NCBI GenBank assembly: GCA_027489335.1
Contig: JAIXZX010000013.1
Span: 62,001 to 126,000 of the forward strand
Source: Caulobacteraceae bacterium
GTDB taxonomy: Bacteria > Pseudomonadota > Alphaproteobacteria > Caulobacterales > Caulobacteraceae
Direction: 5' to 3'
DNA: 64,000 nt
The notes under the pieces were generated by a model. The model made no database searches and was not told the DNA's origin. It saw only the letters and a program-made list of their open reading frames with translations. The position numbers and the translations under genes were made by a program. Shown in pieces: positions 26,540-36,427 of this stretch; positions within the stretch are counted from its first letter, which is position 1; each line of letters begins with the position of its first letter.

Positions 26540-27931
26540 ATGACCGCGACCCGCACCGAAACCGACACCTTCGGCCCCATCGAGGTTGCGGCCGACCGTT
26601 ACTGGGGCGCCCAGTCCCAGCGCAGCATCGGCAACTTCAAGATCGGCTGGGAAAAGCAGCCCCAGCCGATGATCCGGGCGCTGGGCGTGGTCAAGCGCGC
26701 CGCAGCCGAGGCCAATATGGAGCTCGGCCGGCTGGACCCGAAGATCGGCGCGGCCATCGTCCAGGCCGCCCAGGAGGTGATCGACGGCAAGCTCGACGAC
26801 CACTTCCCCCTGGTGGTCTGGCAGACCGGCTCGGGCACCCAGTCCAACATGAACGCCAATGAGGTGATCTCGAACCGCGCCATCGAGATCCTCGGCGGGG
26901 GGATGGGCTCCAAGTCGCCGGTCCATCCCAACGACCATGTGAACATGAGCCAGTCGTCCAACGACACCTATCCCACGGCCATGCACATCGCCTGCGCCGA
27001 GCAGGTGGCCCGCGAGCTGATGCCGGCGCTGGAGCATCTGCACGCCGCCCTCAAGGCCAAGACCGAGGCCTTTGACCACATCATCAAGATCGGCCGCACC
27101 CACACCCAGGACGCCACGCCCCTGACTCTGGGCCAGGAGTTCTCCGGCTACGCCCACCAGGTCTCCGGCGGCGTGCGCCGGCTGAAGGAGAGCCTCTACG
27201 GCCTCTACGAACTGGCCCAGGGCGGCACCGCCGTCGGCACCGGCCTGAACGCGCCGGTGGGCTTCGCCGAGAAGGTGGCCGAGAAGATTGCGGCCATCAC
27301 CGGCCTGCCCTTCGTCACCGCGCCGAACAAGTTCGAGGCCTTGGCCGCCCATGACGCCATGGTCTACAGCCATGGGGCGATCAACACCGTCGCCGGCTCC
27401 CTGTTCAAGATCGCCAACGACATCCGCTTCTTGGGCTCGGGCCCCCGCTCGGGCCTCGGCGAGCTGTCCCTGCCGGAGAACGAGCCCGGCTCCTCGATCA
27501 TGCCGGGCAAGGTGAACCCCACCCAATGCGAGGCCCTGACCATGGTCTGCGCCCAGGTGTTCGGCAATCAGACGACCATGACCTTCGCCGGCGCCTCGGG
27601 CCACTTCGAGCTGAACGTCTTCAACCCCGTGATGGCCTACAACTTCCTGCAGTCGTGCAAGCTGCTGAGCGATGCGGCCATCTCGTTCACCGACAACTGC
27701 GTGGTGGGCATCGAGGCCCGCGAAGACAATATCAAGGCTGCGCTTGAGCGCTCCCTCATGCTGGTCACCGCTCTGGCGCCGAAGATCGGCTACGACAACG
27801 CCGCCAAGATCGCCAAGACCGCGCACAAGAACGGCACCACCCTGCGCGACGAGGCCGTGGGTGGCGGTTACGTCACCAATGAGGAATTCGACGAGGTCGT
27901 GCGCCCGGAGAAGATGATCTCGCCGGGCTGA
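26540..27931 (+). CDS. fumC: Class II fumarate hydratase
   Basis: Iron-independent fumarase (463 aa) converting fumarate to malate in the TCA cycle. Superfamily signature [11 protein letters not shown] (residues about 316-326) and the substrate-site segments [14 protein letters not shown] and [11 protein letters not shown] are intact. Start ATG 26540 with GGAG 11 nt upstream; the frame extends to 26480 without family similarity. Confidence 0.98.
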   Translation: MTATRTETDTFGPIEVAADRYWGAQSQRSIGNFKIGWEKQPQPMIRALGVVKRAAAEANMELGRLDPKIGAAIVQAAQEVIDGKLDDHFPLVVWQTGSGTQSNMNANEVISNRAIEILGGGMGSKSPVHPNDHVNMSQSSNDTYPTAMHIACAEQVARELMPALEHLHAALKAKTEAFDHIIKIGRTHTQDATPLTLGQEFSGYAHQVSGGVRRLKESLYGLYELAQGGTAVGTGLNAPVGFAEKVAEKIAAITGLPFVTAPNKFEALAAHDAMVYSHGAINTVAGSLFKIANDIRFLGSGPRSGLGELSLPENEPGSSIMPGKVNPTQCEALTMVCAQVFGNQTTMTFAGASGHFELNVFNPVMAYNFLQSCKLLSDAAISFTDNCVVGIEAREDNIKAALERSLMLVTALAPKIGYDNAAKIAKTAHKNGTTLRDEAVGGGYVTNEEFDEVVRPEKMISPG

Positions 27932-27938
27932 CCGCGAT

Positions 27939-29126
27939 CTAGACCAGCTCCACCGCCACTGCCGTGGCCTCGCCGCCGCCGATGCACAGGCTGGCGAGGC
28001 CGCGACGGCCGCCGCGGGCCTGCAGCGCCGCGATCAGGGTGGCCAGGATCCGCGCCCCCGAGGCGCCGATCGGGTGGCCGAGCGCGCAGGCGCCGCCGTT
28101 CACGTTCAGCTTTTCCCGAGGGATGGCCAGCTCGCGCTCGGCGATCATGGCCACCACCGCGAAGGCCTCGTTCACCTCGAACAGATCCACCTCGTCCAAG
28201 GTCCAGCCGGCCCTGGCCAGGGCTTTACGCATGGCCGGGACCGGGGCGGTGGTGAACGCTCCCGGCTCATGGGCGTAGGCGGCGTGGGCTGTGATGCGGG
28301 CCACCACCGGCAGGCCGAGCTTCTCGGCGACCGAGGCCCGTGTCAGGACCAGGGCCGCGGCCCCGTCGCTGATCGAGCTGGCGTTGGCCGCAGTGATGGC
28401 CCCGTCCTTGGCGAAGGCGGGCTTCAGGGTTGGAATCTTGGCCGGATCAGCCTTCAGGGGCTGCTCGTCGACGGCGATGGTCTCCGCGCCCTTGCGGGTC
28501 GCGACCTCCACCGGAACGATCTCGCCAGCGAAGGCGCCGCTTTCCGTCGCCGTCCGCGCCCGTGACAGGCTCAGAATCGCGAAATCGTCCATGGCCTCGC
28601 GGGTGAACTGGTAGGCCCGGGCGGTCTCCTCGGCGAAGGACCCCATCAGCCGCCCCGGCTCATAGGCGTCCTCCAACCCGTCGAGATACATGTGGTCGAA
28701 GGCCGTATCATGCCCGATGCGCGCACCCGACCGATGCTTGGCCAGCAGGTAGGGGGCGTTCGACATGCTCTCCATGCCCCCGGCGATGATGATTTCGGCC
28801 GAACCGGCCATCAGCGCGTCGTGCGCCATAATGGTCGCCTGCATGCCAGACCCACACATCTTGTTGACGGTGGTGGCCTGAACCGACCGCGGCAGGCCGG
28901 CGCCCAGGGCGGCCTGTCGGGCCGGCGCCTGACCAAGACCCGCGGGCAGGACGCAGCCCATGAAGATCTGCTCGACCAGGTCGGGGTCCACGCCTGAGCG
29001 GGCGACGGCGGCGCGGACCGCCACGGCCCCCAACTCCGTGGCCTTCAAGGGCGACAGGGCGCCCTGAAAGCTCCCCATGGGGGTGCGGGCGAAGGCGGCG
29101 ATGACGACGGGATTAGACTGGCTCAT
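27939..29126 (-). CDS. Acetyl-CoA C-acetyltransferase (thiolase)
   Basis: 395-aa type II thiolase: condenses two acetyl-CoA or cleaves acetoacetyl-CoA. The acyl-carrying Cys91 is in NKMCGSGMQA, the His in VNEAFAVVAM/NVNGGACALGHPIGASG, and the second Cys in LCIGGGEA. It could serve poly-hydroxybutyrate synthesis (PhaA), ketogenesis or branched-chain degradation; no partner gene is adjacent. Convergent with fumC, 7 bp apart. Confidence 0.95.
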   Translation of the reverse strand: MSQSNPVVIAAFARTPMGSFQGALSPLKATELGAVAVRAAVARSGVDPDLVEQIFMGCVLPAGLGQAPARQAALGAGLPRSVQATTVNKMCGSGMQATIMAHDALMAGSAEIIIAGGMESMSNAPYLLAKHRSGARIGHDTAFDHMYLDGLEDAYEPGRLMGSFAEETARAYQFTREAMDDFAILSLSRARTATESGAFAGEIVPVEVATRKGAETIAVDEQPLKADPAKIPTLKPAFAKDGAITAANASSISDGAAALVLTRASVAEKLGLPVVARITAHAAYAHEPGAFTTAPVPAMRKALARAGWTLDEVDLFEVNEAFAVVAMIAERELAIPREKLNVNGGACALGHPIGASGARILATLIAALQARGGRRGLASLCIGGGEATAVAVELV

Positions 29127-29178
29127 GCCCGGAAGATACTCCCGGCGCGCCAGGCCCTCCAGTGCGGCGTCAGCGACG

Positions 29179-30201
29179 TCAGGCGGGCTGACGCAGATCC
29201 TTGAAGCCGACCATGCGGCCGGCTGCCTCGTCCCAGAGGGCCAGGCGGGCGCAGCCGAGGCTCTCGCGCACCCCGAGCCGGCTGTAGGTCCGAAGCTCCG
29301 GATAGTCCTTCAGGGCGTCGCCCAGCCGGTAGAAGGGAATGCGGCTGTGCAGGTGGTGGATATGGTGCACGCCGATATTGGCGGTCAGCCACGCCAGCGG
29401 CCGCGGCAGATCGTAGAAGGAGCTGCCACTGAGGGCGGCCTCATGCAGGTTCCAGCTTCCCGCCCGCGCCCAGGTCGTCTGTTCGAACTGATGCTGCACA
29501 TAGAAGAGCCAGACGCCGGCCGCCGCAGCCATGAACACCGTCGCGCCATAGACCGCCAGGAACGGCACGGCCCCGAAGACCGCCACGCCGGCGGCGATCA
29601 CCGCGGCGATCCCCAGATTGGCGCCCATGACGCTGATCCACGCCTTGCGGTCGCCCATCATGCCAATGGGCAGGCGGTGCTGCAGGAAGAACATGTAGGC
29701 CGGACCGATGGCGAACAGCACCACCGGATGGCGATAGAAGCGGTAGAGGAAGCGGCCGAGCGCCGATCGCCCCTGATATTCCTCCACGGTCATCAGCTCG
29801 ATGGCGCCCAGTTCGCGGCGATCGAGATTGCCCGATGTCCCGTGGTGATTGGCGTGGGAGGCCTGCCAGTAGCCGTAGGGCGTCAGCGTCAGCACGCCGA
29901 GCACCCGGCCAACCGCGTCATTGACCGCCCGGCTGGCGAACAGCGAACCGTGCCCGCAGTCGTGCTGCAGCATGAACATCCGCACCAGGAAGGCCGCCGC
30001 CGGAATGGTCAGCACCAGGCCCAGCCAGACGCCGTTGGCCACCAGCAGGGTGGCGGCCAGGGCGAAAGCGGTCAGGGGCAGCAGGGTCCAGGCGATCTCC
30101 GCCAGGCTGCGAGAAAGCTGCGGGCTGCGATAGGCCGCAAGCGTCTTGCGCCAGTGGGCGGCGCTGAGGCGACCCGCAGGGGCCGAGGAATCAAAAGCCA
30201 T
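29179..30201 (-). CDS. Fatty acid desaturase family protein
   Basis: 340-aa membrane di-iron desaturase. Three histidine boxes: HDCGH (about residue 90), HANHH (about 126) and HHIHHLHSRIP (about 277). Four to five hydrophobic segments are split as in the acyl-lipid desaturase fold. Regiospecificity cannot be told. 52 bp downstream of the thiolase start on the same strand, but with no sign of an operon. Confidence 0.92.
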   Translation of the reverse strand: MAFDSSAPAGRLSAAHWRKTLAAYRSPQLSRSLAEIAWTLLPLTAFALAATLLVANGVWLGLVLTIPAAAFLVRMFMLQHDCGHGSLFASRAVNDAVGRVLGVLTLTPYGYWQASHANHHGTSGNLDRRELGAIELMTVEEYQGRSALGRFLYRFYRHPVVLFAIGPAYMFFLQHRLPIGMMGDRKAWISVMGANLGIAAVIAAGVAVFGAVPFLAVYGATVFMAAAAGVWLFYVQHQFEQTTWARAGSWNLHEAALSGSSFYDLPRPLAWLTANIGVHHIHHLHSRIPFYRLGDALKDYPELRTYSRLGVRESLGCARLALWDEAAGRMVGFKDLRQPA

Positions 30202-30339
30202 GAACAGGAAGGTTCCGTAGGGACCGGGGAGGACGAGAAGGGCTGTAGCAGAATCCTGTGCCCTGCGGGTTCGACAGGAATGTGGCCTGCCAGACCGCGA
30301 CGGGCCTGACCAGGGGTGCTGCGGAAAATCTGACTCCGC

Positions 30340-31542
30340 TCAGGGTTGAGCTGCAATAGTGGCGGCGATGAAGCCGCCGCCCAGGACGCGGTCTGGATCT
30401 TCCGGGGCGTAGAGGACGCAGGCCTGGCCCGGCGCCACGCCCTCCTCGGCGCCGTCGAACACCACGCCGACCTCGTCGCCCACCCAGGCGAGCCGTCCCG
30501 GGACCGGCTCGCGGGTGGAGCGCACCCGCGCCAGGACCGGTCGGCCCTCGTCGCAGGCGGCGGCGAAGCTGGCCGATTCGCCGAGCCAGTTGGTTTCCTT
30601 GAGCCGCAGGGCGCCGGTCAGCAGGGCTTCCCGGGGGCCGACGATCACCTGGCGGGCCTCGGCGTCGATGCGGACCACGAACAGGGGATCGCCCACGGCG
30701 ACGTTCAGCCCCCGGCGCTGGCCGATGGTGTAGCGGGTCACACCCTCATGCCGGCCGAGCACCCGGCCATCCATATGGACGATGTCGCCGGGCTCGGCGC
30801 CTTGCGGGCGCAGGCGGTCGATGACCGTGGTGTAGCGGCCCTCCGGCACGAAGCAGATGTCCTGGCTGTCGGGCTTGTCGGCGATGGCCAGGCCAAGCTC
30901 GGCGGCCACCCGCCGCACCTCGGTCTTGCGCAGGCCGCCCAGGGGGAAACGCAGGAAGTCCAGCTGCTCAGGCGTGGTGGCGAACAGGAAATAGCTCTGG
31001 TCGCGGGTCGCATCGACGGCGCGCTGCAGATGGGGTCGGTTGCCGCCAGCGGCCCGGCGCACATAGTGGCCGGTGGCCAGGGCCTCGGCGCCCAGGTCCC
31101 GGGCCACGTCCAGCAGGTCGCGGAACTTGACCGTCTGATTGCAGCGCACGCAGGGGATCGGCGTCTCGCCGCGCAGATAGGCGTCGGCGAACTCCTCCAT
31201 CACCTCCTCGCGGAAGCGGCTCTCGTAGTCGAGCACGTAGTGGGGAATGCCGATGGCCTCGGCGGCGGTGCGGGCGTCGTGGATGTCCTGGCCGGCGCAG
31301 CAGGCGCCCTTCTTGGCGAGGGCCTGTCCATGATCATAGAGCTGCAGGGTGACGCCAACCACATCATAGCCGGCCTTGGCCAGCAGGGCGGCGGTGACCG
31401 TGGAGTCCACGCCGCCCGACATGGCGGCGACCACACGGGTTCCGGCGGGCAGGCCGACGGCGACGCGCACCGCCTCGACCGCCGCATCGGCGGCGGAGGG
31501 GGGTGGCGTGTCGCGATGGGTGTCGAGGATGACGGCGTCCAT
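30340..31542 (-). CDS. mnmA: tRNA-specific 2-thiouridylase MnmA
   Basis: Inserts sulfur at U34 of tRNAs for Lys, Glu and Gln. 400 aa. PP-loop [15 protein letters not shown] (residues 38-52), catalytic Cys pair in [10 protein letters not shown] and DICFVPEG, and the beta-barrel C-terminus. The N-terminus carries about 20 residues more than the E. coli protein. Start ATG 31542 retained. Confidence 0.97.
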   Translation of the reverse strand: MDAVILDTHRDTPPPSAADAAVEAVRVAVGLPAGTRVVAAMSGGVDSTVTAALLAKAGYDVVGVTLQLYDHGQALAKKGACCAGQDIHDARTAAEAIGIPHYVLDYESRFREEVMEEFADAYLRGETPIPCVRCNQTVKFRDLLDVARDLGAEALATGHYVRRAAGGNRPHLQRAVDATRDQSYFLFATTPEQLDFLRFPLGGLRKTEVRRVAAELGLAIADKPDSQDICFVPEGRYTTVIDRLRPQGAEPGDIVHMDGRVLGRHEGVTRYTIGQRRGLNVAVGDPLFVVRIDAEARQVIVGPREALLTGALRLKETNWLGESASFAAACDEGRPVLARVRSTREPVPGRLAWVGDEVGVVFDGAEEGVAPGQACVLYAPEDPDRVLGGGFIAATIAAQP

Positions 31543-31712
31543 AGCCGCTATTTAACGACTGCGGCGCTCATTTGCGAGCGGTGGGGTGTGCGGCCAATCC
31601 GACGGATGCGCGGCGCCTGTCCAGCCTGGCGGGCCTGGACCGGTGCGCCGTGGCTAGGCAGAGTGGGCGCAGCCCGCCATTTCGGCGGTCAGAGCCGGGC
31701 GCGCGAGCTTCC

Positions 31713-32135
31713 ATGACTGACTCCTCGGACGCCGATCATCTCGGCGGCTGCCTCTGCGGCCAGATCCGCTACCAGCTGAGCGGCACCCTGGCCGATATCC
31801 AGCTCTGCCATTGCAGCCAGTGCCGCAAGGCCCAGGGCTCGGCCTTCGCGGCCAACATCCCGGTGTCCGAGGCCGACCTTCGCTTCCTGTCGGGGGAAGA
31901 GGCCCTGGTGCTGTTCGAATCCTCGCCGGGCAAGACGCGGGCCTTCTGCGGCCGCTGCGGCTCGCCCCTGTTCAGCCGCACCACCGCCAAGCCCGGCGTC
32001 GTGCGCCTGCGGGCCGGAACCCTGGATGATCCCAGCGGCGCGCGCCTGGGCTTCCACATCTTCGCCGACTCCCATGCCGACTGGTGGTCGCTCGACGACG
32101 AGCTGCCGCGGTTTTCCGAGCGGGCGCCCGACTAG
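31713..32135 (+). CDS. GFA (glutathione-dependent formaldehyde-activating) family protein
   Basis: 140-aa zinc-binding protein of the Gfa/CENP-V fold. Cys ligands in GGCLCGQIRY, CHCSQCRK and FCGRCGSPL form the two zinc sites. Start ATG 31713 (MTDSSDADHLGG) is chosen on similarity; the frame is open from 31572. Family members were first linked to S-hydroxymethylglutathione formation, but most have no proven activity. Confidence 0.92.
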   Translation: MTDSSDADHLGGCLCGQIRYQLSGTLADIQLCHCSQCRKAQGSAFAANIPVSEADLRFLSGEEALVLFESSPGKTRAFCGRCGSPLFSRTTAKPGVVRLRAGTLDDPSGARLGFHIFADSHADWWSLDDELPRFSERAPD

Positions 32136-32159
32136 GGCCTGGACCGGAGCGGCGGCGCT

Positions 32160-33263
32160 TCAGTCCTTCGTCCAGCGGGGATTGAGCCGCGCCGCCCCGC
32201 CACCCGGCAGCGCCACCCGGTAGTCGCTGAACCGCGCATCGGGGGTCATGTAGTCGGTGGAGATGTACTGGGCGCCGGCGGCGAAGGCCGCCTCGCGGCG
32301 GGACGTATCGTTCGCCCGCGCCTCCACCGTGTCGGCGTCGGCCCGGGTGCGGACGATCAGGCCGGCGGCTACGGCCGCGGCGATGCGCTCGGCCTGCGGC
32401 TGCGGGTCATTGAGCGTGATGTAGGCCGCCGCGTCCTCATCCTCCTCGATGTTGACGAACATCACCCGCCCCTCCAGCGACCGCCGCGTCCCCCGGTAGA
32501 GGTCCACCTGGCTGCGCGGGGCGTCGAGGGCGAACATGACCTTGCCGCGGGCCTCGCCCAGGGCCGGCCAGGCGCCGGCGGCCGCAGCCGCCCGGAGGGT
32601 CGGATGGTCGCCTTGCACATCATCAGGCGTGATGAGGGCCTCCGGGGCGAACACGCTGCGGATCTCGGCGTCCACCGCGTCCATGGCTGCGGCGTCAAAG
32701 GGCGCGGGCGTCACTGCGCCGGGCGCCGGCAGGGCCTGGCCTTCCTTCAGATTCAACAGGATCAGCAGGGGAACGTGGTCAGGATTGGCCCTCGACCAGG
32801 CCGCCACCTGCGCCAGGCATCCGGTGAACAGCGGACACGAGCTGCGATAGTCGATGTCCTGGACGTGCATCACCTTGAGGCCAGGCCCGGTCAGGGGCGC
32901 GGTGTCATAGGCCGTCGTTCCCGGGACCATGCGCAGGCCCAGCGGCCGGGCGTAGCGCCCGGGGTCGGGATCGTTCAGCACGTCGATTTCCAGCTGCCGC
33001 GCGCCGGCCGCCAGCTGAACCGTCAGCGGCGGATGGGCGTAGTCCAGGGCCACCGCCTGCTGGGGCGCCATGGCTCGCAGCAGCGCCATTTCAGGCTCTG
33101 GAATGGCCAGCTTGTAGGAGTTGTGCGTGCCCACCGCCTGCAGGGCGTTGATCGGCAGGGCGTCGACGGCCGCGCGGTCGCAGCCGGCCTCCCCGCTGGG
33201 GGCTTCCAGATCACAGCCGGGCGCGAGCGCCAGGGCGGCGGCGAGCATCAGGGCGACGGACAT
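32160..33263 (-). CDS. Ca2+-dependent phosphoinositide phospholipase C-like lipoprotein
   Basis: 367-aa PLC-like phosphodiesterase (TIM barrel). The first catalytic His is in VGTHNSYK, the second in MHVQDIDY, and the acidic LEIDVL segment is the metal-binding strand. N-terminal signal with a possible lipobox (LAPGC, Cys17), so periplasmic, probably lipid-anchored. Start ATG 33263 follows AGGAGAG. It diverges from the EAL gene across a region with an inverted repeat. Physiological substrate in bacteria unknown. Confidence 0.87.
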   Translation of the reverse strand: MSVALMLAAALALAPGCDLEAPSGEAGCDRAAVDALPINALQAVGTHNSYKLAIPEPEMALLRAMAPQQAVALDYAHPPLTVQLAAGARQLEIDVLNDPDPGRYARPLGLRMVPGTTAYDTAPLTGPGLKVMHVQDIDYRSSCPLFTGCLAQVAAWSRANPDHVPLLILLNLKEGQALPAPGAVTPAPFDAAAMDAVDAEIRSVFAPEALITPDDVQGDHPTLRAAAAAGAWPALGEARGKVMFALDAPRSQVDLYRGTRRSLEGRVMFVNIEEDEDAAAYITLNDPQPQAERIAAAVAAGLIVRTRADADTVEARANDTSRREAAFAAGAQYISTDYMTPDARFSDYRVALPGGGAARLNPRWTKD

Positions 33264-33288
33264 GGGCTCTCCTGCGGCGCGAAGCGGT

Positions 33289-33331
33289 CCATTTCGGCCG
33301 CATTACCCACCCGAAATGGGGGATTTCGGCC
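33289..33331. promoter_or_regulatory. Inverted and direct repeats between PI-PLC and EAL genes
   Basis: CCATTTCGG (33289-33297) and CCGAAATGG (33311-33319) form a perfect 9-bp inverted repeat with a 13-bp spacer. ATTTCGGCC occurs at 33291-33299 and again at 33323-33331. Three copies of one element in 43 bp of a 149-bp divergent region suggest an operator. Confidence 0.5.
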
Positions 33332-33412
33332 ACTTTGTCGCGGGTTTTTGACGACCGCGTTACGCCAGATTAAGCGTGAGCATGCAGGATCGCCCTCCAA
33401 CGGGAGGCCGTC

Positions 33413-35044
33413 TTGTCGCTGACTCATAAAGCCCTGCTGGGGTTCGCCTTCGCCTCGGCCGACCTCCTTCTTGAGGCCAGCGCCGAGGGGCGGATCACCA
33501 CCGCGCTCGGCGCCGGGGAAGCCCTGGCCGGGTCCAAGGACCGCACGCTGGAGGGCGCCGACCTCTTCGACTTCATCGCCGCCGACGACCGCGAGCTGGT
33601 GAAGATGGTGTTCAAGGGCCTGGGCGAGGGCATGCGCGCCGGCCCCATCAATATCCGGCTGGCCAGCCAGGGCGGCGAGGACCGCGGCGCCTGCCTCTCA
33701 GCCTTCCGCCTGCCGCAGAACGCAGGCGCGGTGTCCTGCGTGCTGACCCGCGCCAAGGCCGCCCGGGCGGCCGGCCCCCACGGCCTGCACGACCGCGCCT
33801 CCTTCGAGACCGCCGCCGTCACCCTTCTGGAGCACGCCCGCGCCCGGGGGCTGGAGGTGGAGCTGGCCATGGTCGACGTGCCGGGCTTTGAGGCCGCCGC
33901 CCAAAAGGCCGGTGAGGCGGAGGGCGCCGAGCTGCGCGCCCGCCTGGCCGCGGTCATCCGCTCGCAATCCTATGGCGGCGGCGCGGCCGCAGGCCTCGGC
34001 GAGGACCGCTTCGCCCTGCTGCGCGAAGGCCGCGAGACGCCGCAGGAACTGTCTCAGCGCATCGCCCGCCTGCTCGACCTGGACCCGGCCCTGGGCGTCG
34101 CCCCTGTGGTGCATCAGGTGAGCGCGTGCGGCGAACTGCCCCCTGACCACCTGCTGCGGGCCCTGCGCTACACCATGGACGGCTTCCTGCGCGAAGGCGG
34201 CGCCAACACCGCCCCGGCCGATCTCAGCCAGGCCTTCGAACGCTCGGTGGCCCAGACCATGGCCCAGGTCAGCGCGCTGGGCAAACGGGTCGAGGCCCGC
34301 GACTTCGCCCTCTTCTTCCAGCCGGTGGTCAGCCTCAAGGGCCCCGCCAGCCTGCACCACTATGAGGCCCTGATCCGGTTCGGCGACCAGGGCGCCCCCT
34401 TCCCCATGATCCGCATGGCCGAGGAGATGGACCTGGTCTGCGCGCTGGACACTGCGGTGGTGGACAAGGCCCTGGAGCACCTGACCCGCAGGCCAGACCT
34501 GATCCTGGCGGTGAACCTGTCGGGACGCTCCATCGGCAACCCGATCTTCGTCACCGAGCTCGCCCGCCGCCTGGCCGCCCACCCAGGCGTCAAGGGCCGG
34601 CTGATGTTCGAACTGACCGAGAGCGCCGCCGTCGGCGACCTGGCCCAGGCCGACCGCCACCTGCAGAGCCTGCGGGCGCTGGGCTGCGAGATCTGCCTGG
34701 ACGACTTCGGCGCCGGCGCCAGCTCGCTGGCCTATCTGCAGCAGCTGAATGTGGACGTGGTGAAGTTCGACGGCGCCTTCATCCGCGACCTGGAGCACGA
34801 CAGCCGAGGCTCGGCCTTCATCAGCCAGCTGGTGCGCATGTGCGCCGAGATGAAGGTCGAGACCCTGGCCGAAATGGTCGAGACCCCCCTGGTGGAGCAG
34901 GTCGTCCGCAAGGCCGGCGTCGACATGGCCCAGGGCTGGCTCTACGGCGCCGCCGCCCGCGAACCGGCCCCCTTCCCGCCCCTGAGCGCCAGCGCCCCCT
35001 CAGCCCCCGGCCGCCGCCGCGGCGCGGTGGAGAGCTGGGGGTAG
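33413..35044 (+). CDS. EAL-domain protein (cyclic-di-GMP phosphodiesterase) with degenerate GGDEF
   Basis: 543 aa from TTG 33413, which has GGGAGG 6 nt upstream. Residues 20-115 look like a PAS-type sensor, 120-230 a GGDEF fold whose active loop is changed (LGEDRF in place of GGDEF), and 295-520 an EAL domain. EAL catalytic motifs are intact: E318-A-L-I-R, VNLSGRSI, ELTES, LDDFGAGAS, VKFDGAFI and the late AEMVE. It should hydrolyse c-di-GMP, with the dead GGDEF perhaps acting as a GTP sensor. No membrane segment, so it differs from TipF. Confidence 0.9.
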   Translation: MSLTHKALLGFAFASADLLLEASAEGRITTALGAGEALAGSKDRTLEGADLFDFIAADDRELVKMVFKGLGEGMRAGPINIRLASQGGEDRGACLSAFRLPQNAGAVSCVLTRAKAARAAGPHGLHDRASFETAAVTLLEHARARGLEVELAMVDVPGFEAAAQKAGEAEGAELRARLAAVIRSQSYGGGAAAGLGEDRFALLREGRETPQELSQRIARLLDLDPALGVAPVVHQVSACGELPPDHLLRALRYTMDGFLREGGANTAPADLSQAFERSVAQTMAQVSALGKRVEARDFALFFQPVVSLKGPASLHHYEALIRFGDQGAPFPMIRMAEEMDLVCALDTAVVDKALEHLTRRPDLILAVNLSGRSIGNPIFVTELARRLAAHPGVKGRLMFELTESAAVGDLAQADRHLQSLRALGCEICLDDFGAGASSLAYLQQLNVDVVKFDGAFIRDLEHDSRGSAFISQLVRMCAEMKVETLAEMVETPLVEQVVRKAGVDMAQGWLYGAAAREPAPFPPLSASAPSAPGRRRGAVESWG

Positions 35045-35198
35045 GGTGGGAGGTCCGGCTGTCGCCTCTGGTGCGATGGCCGCTTGGGGCTCTTAGCGGA
35101 AATTCGTGAGGTCCGGTTGCTGACACCTCATTAGCTCGGCTGACCGGTGTCGCTGGACACGCACGCGCCGGTTGCTTCGCGGCGTTTGCAAAGCGCAA

Positions 35199-35708
35199 CT
35201 ATGTCCCAAGGACGAACTGACCAGCTCGAAGGGTGGCCGCCAACAGGAGCAACATCCAGAACGGCAACGCCAGCAGCGTGAAGACGAAGGCGGCCTGGGT
35301 CCGGTCGAACTTGATCTTCAGTATTTCGGAATTGCGCCAAATCTGGCAGGTCAGGTCCTCAAGCAGCGCCTCATCGGTCAAGCCCGTGACTGCGTTGTGA
35401 TAGGTGCGCCATCTCATGCCGGCGATGTCGCCGAAGAAGACGAGCGATGACTTTTCGCCGGACTTGAGGTGGGGGAAAAACACGACGCAGAGCTGCAAGA
35501 GACTTAGCCCCAGGAGCAGCGCGGCGATGATCCCGAAGCAGCCTCGAGGGCTATCGAAGTCACGGACTGGGAAGTTGAGCGCCGTGACGCCAAGCATGGC
35601 GATGTTCAAGGCCAGTATGACCGACGCCTTGCCCTCCACGCGGGGGAAGAAGCCCATGAGCCGGTCGAGCTGGGCGGTTGCAAACGCCGTGGAGTTTTGT
35701 GCGGTCAT
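35199..35708 (-). CDS. pycTM: Pycsar transmembrane effector (PycTM)
   Basis: 169-aa protein of the Pycsar system effector family. N-terminal signature AQLDRLMGFFPRVEGKASV (residues 12-30) followed by hydrophobic segments near 29-46, 56-78 and 137-160. In described systems, cUMP or cCMP opens or oligomerises the protein, disrupting the inner membrane and killing the infected cell. Last gene of the operon, 15 bp after PycC. No terminator is obvious downstream. Confidence 0.88.
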   Translation of the reverse strand: MTAQNSTAFATAQLDRLMGFFPRVEGKASVILALNIAMLGVTALNFPVRDFDSPRGCFGIIAALLLGLSLLQLCVVFFPHLKSGEKSSLVFFGDIAGMRWRTYHNAVTGLTDEALLEDLTCQIWRNSEILKIKFDRTQAAFVFTLLALPFWMLLLLAATLRAGQFVLGT

Positions 35709-35723
35709 GGCGCTCCGGCTTCC

Positions 35724-36422
35724 TCAGACGGACCACCGCCACGTCGAGCCATAGATCGACTGGTTGTTCATCTGCGTCCAGTTGTAGGGCTTCCATATCG
35801 GTTGCTTGTTCGGTCCGCCAAGCTTGGCGTCCTCGGCGAGTCGATCATAGGACGCCTTCGTCACCCAGGTCCGTTCGGCGAGCTTGAGGTCGGTCAGCTT
35901 GGCGGCGTAATTCGCGGCCCGGCCCACCCACACCAAGTCGTTGTCGCCGCGGACGCCGGTGCGCGCCGCGCGGATCGGGCTGGTGTCGATCCCCACGACC
36001 TGGCTGATGGTGAACGCGTTGTTGGGGTACTGGGCTGCCAGGGCCGGGTTGATGATCTCCTGAACGGCGTAGTTGATCTTCAGTCCGGCCTTGGCCGCTG
36101 GGGTCGCCTGCCTCTGGCCGATGAAGACGCCCATGATCCGGTCGCCGTCATAGGACACGATCGCGCCGCCTTCGGCCCTGACGATGGTCGCCGCGCAATA
36201 CAGATAAGCCTTGTAGATCTCAGCGGCGAACGTCCAGCTCTCGGCATCGACGAGCTTCGTCGAGCCGGTAAGGTCCGCATAGAGGATGGTCGCGACGTCG
36301 AACTCGACTGCGTCGTTCCCGAGCTTCAGGTCGCTCGGCTCGGGAACCTTCTGACCCGCCCGCGTTGCCCAGGCCTCTTTGAAGATGGTCGCCACCTGGG
36401 TCGCCAGCGTCGAGTTCGCCAT
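35724..36422 (-). CDS. pycC: Pycsar nucleotidyl cyclase (PycC)
   Basis: 232-aa class III nucleotidyl cyclase, expected to make cyclic UMP or CMP on phage infection. Metal ligands are D50 (LYADLTGST) and D94 (YDGDRIMG); the transition-state motif is present as VGRAANYAAKL (Asn and Lys). It is a single soluble catalytic domain, so it should act as a homodimer with two active sites. Start ATG 36422, 5 bp after the TIR effector stop; a much longer upstream frame overlaps that gene and is rejected. Whether UTP or CTP is used cannot be told from motifs. Confidence 0.9.
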   Translation of the reverse strand: MANSTLATQVATIFKEAWATRAGQKVPEPSDLKLGNDAVEFDVATILYADLTGSTKLVDAESWTFAAEIYKAYLYCAATIVRAEGGAIVSYDGDRIMGVFIGQRQATPAAKAGLKINYAVQEIINPALAAQYPNNAFTISQVVGIDTSPIRAARTGVRGDNDLVWVGRAANYAAKLTDLKLAERTWVTKASYDRLAEDAKLGGPNKQPIWKPYNWTQMNNQSIYGSTWRWSV

Positions 36423-36427
36423 TGGCC

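Noticed and set aside
26519..27826. 435-codon minus-strand frame
   Set aside because: Antisense to fumC, which is complete and conserved.
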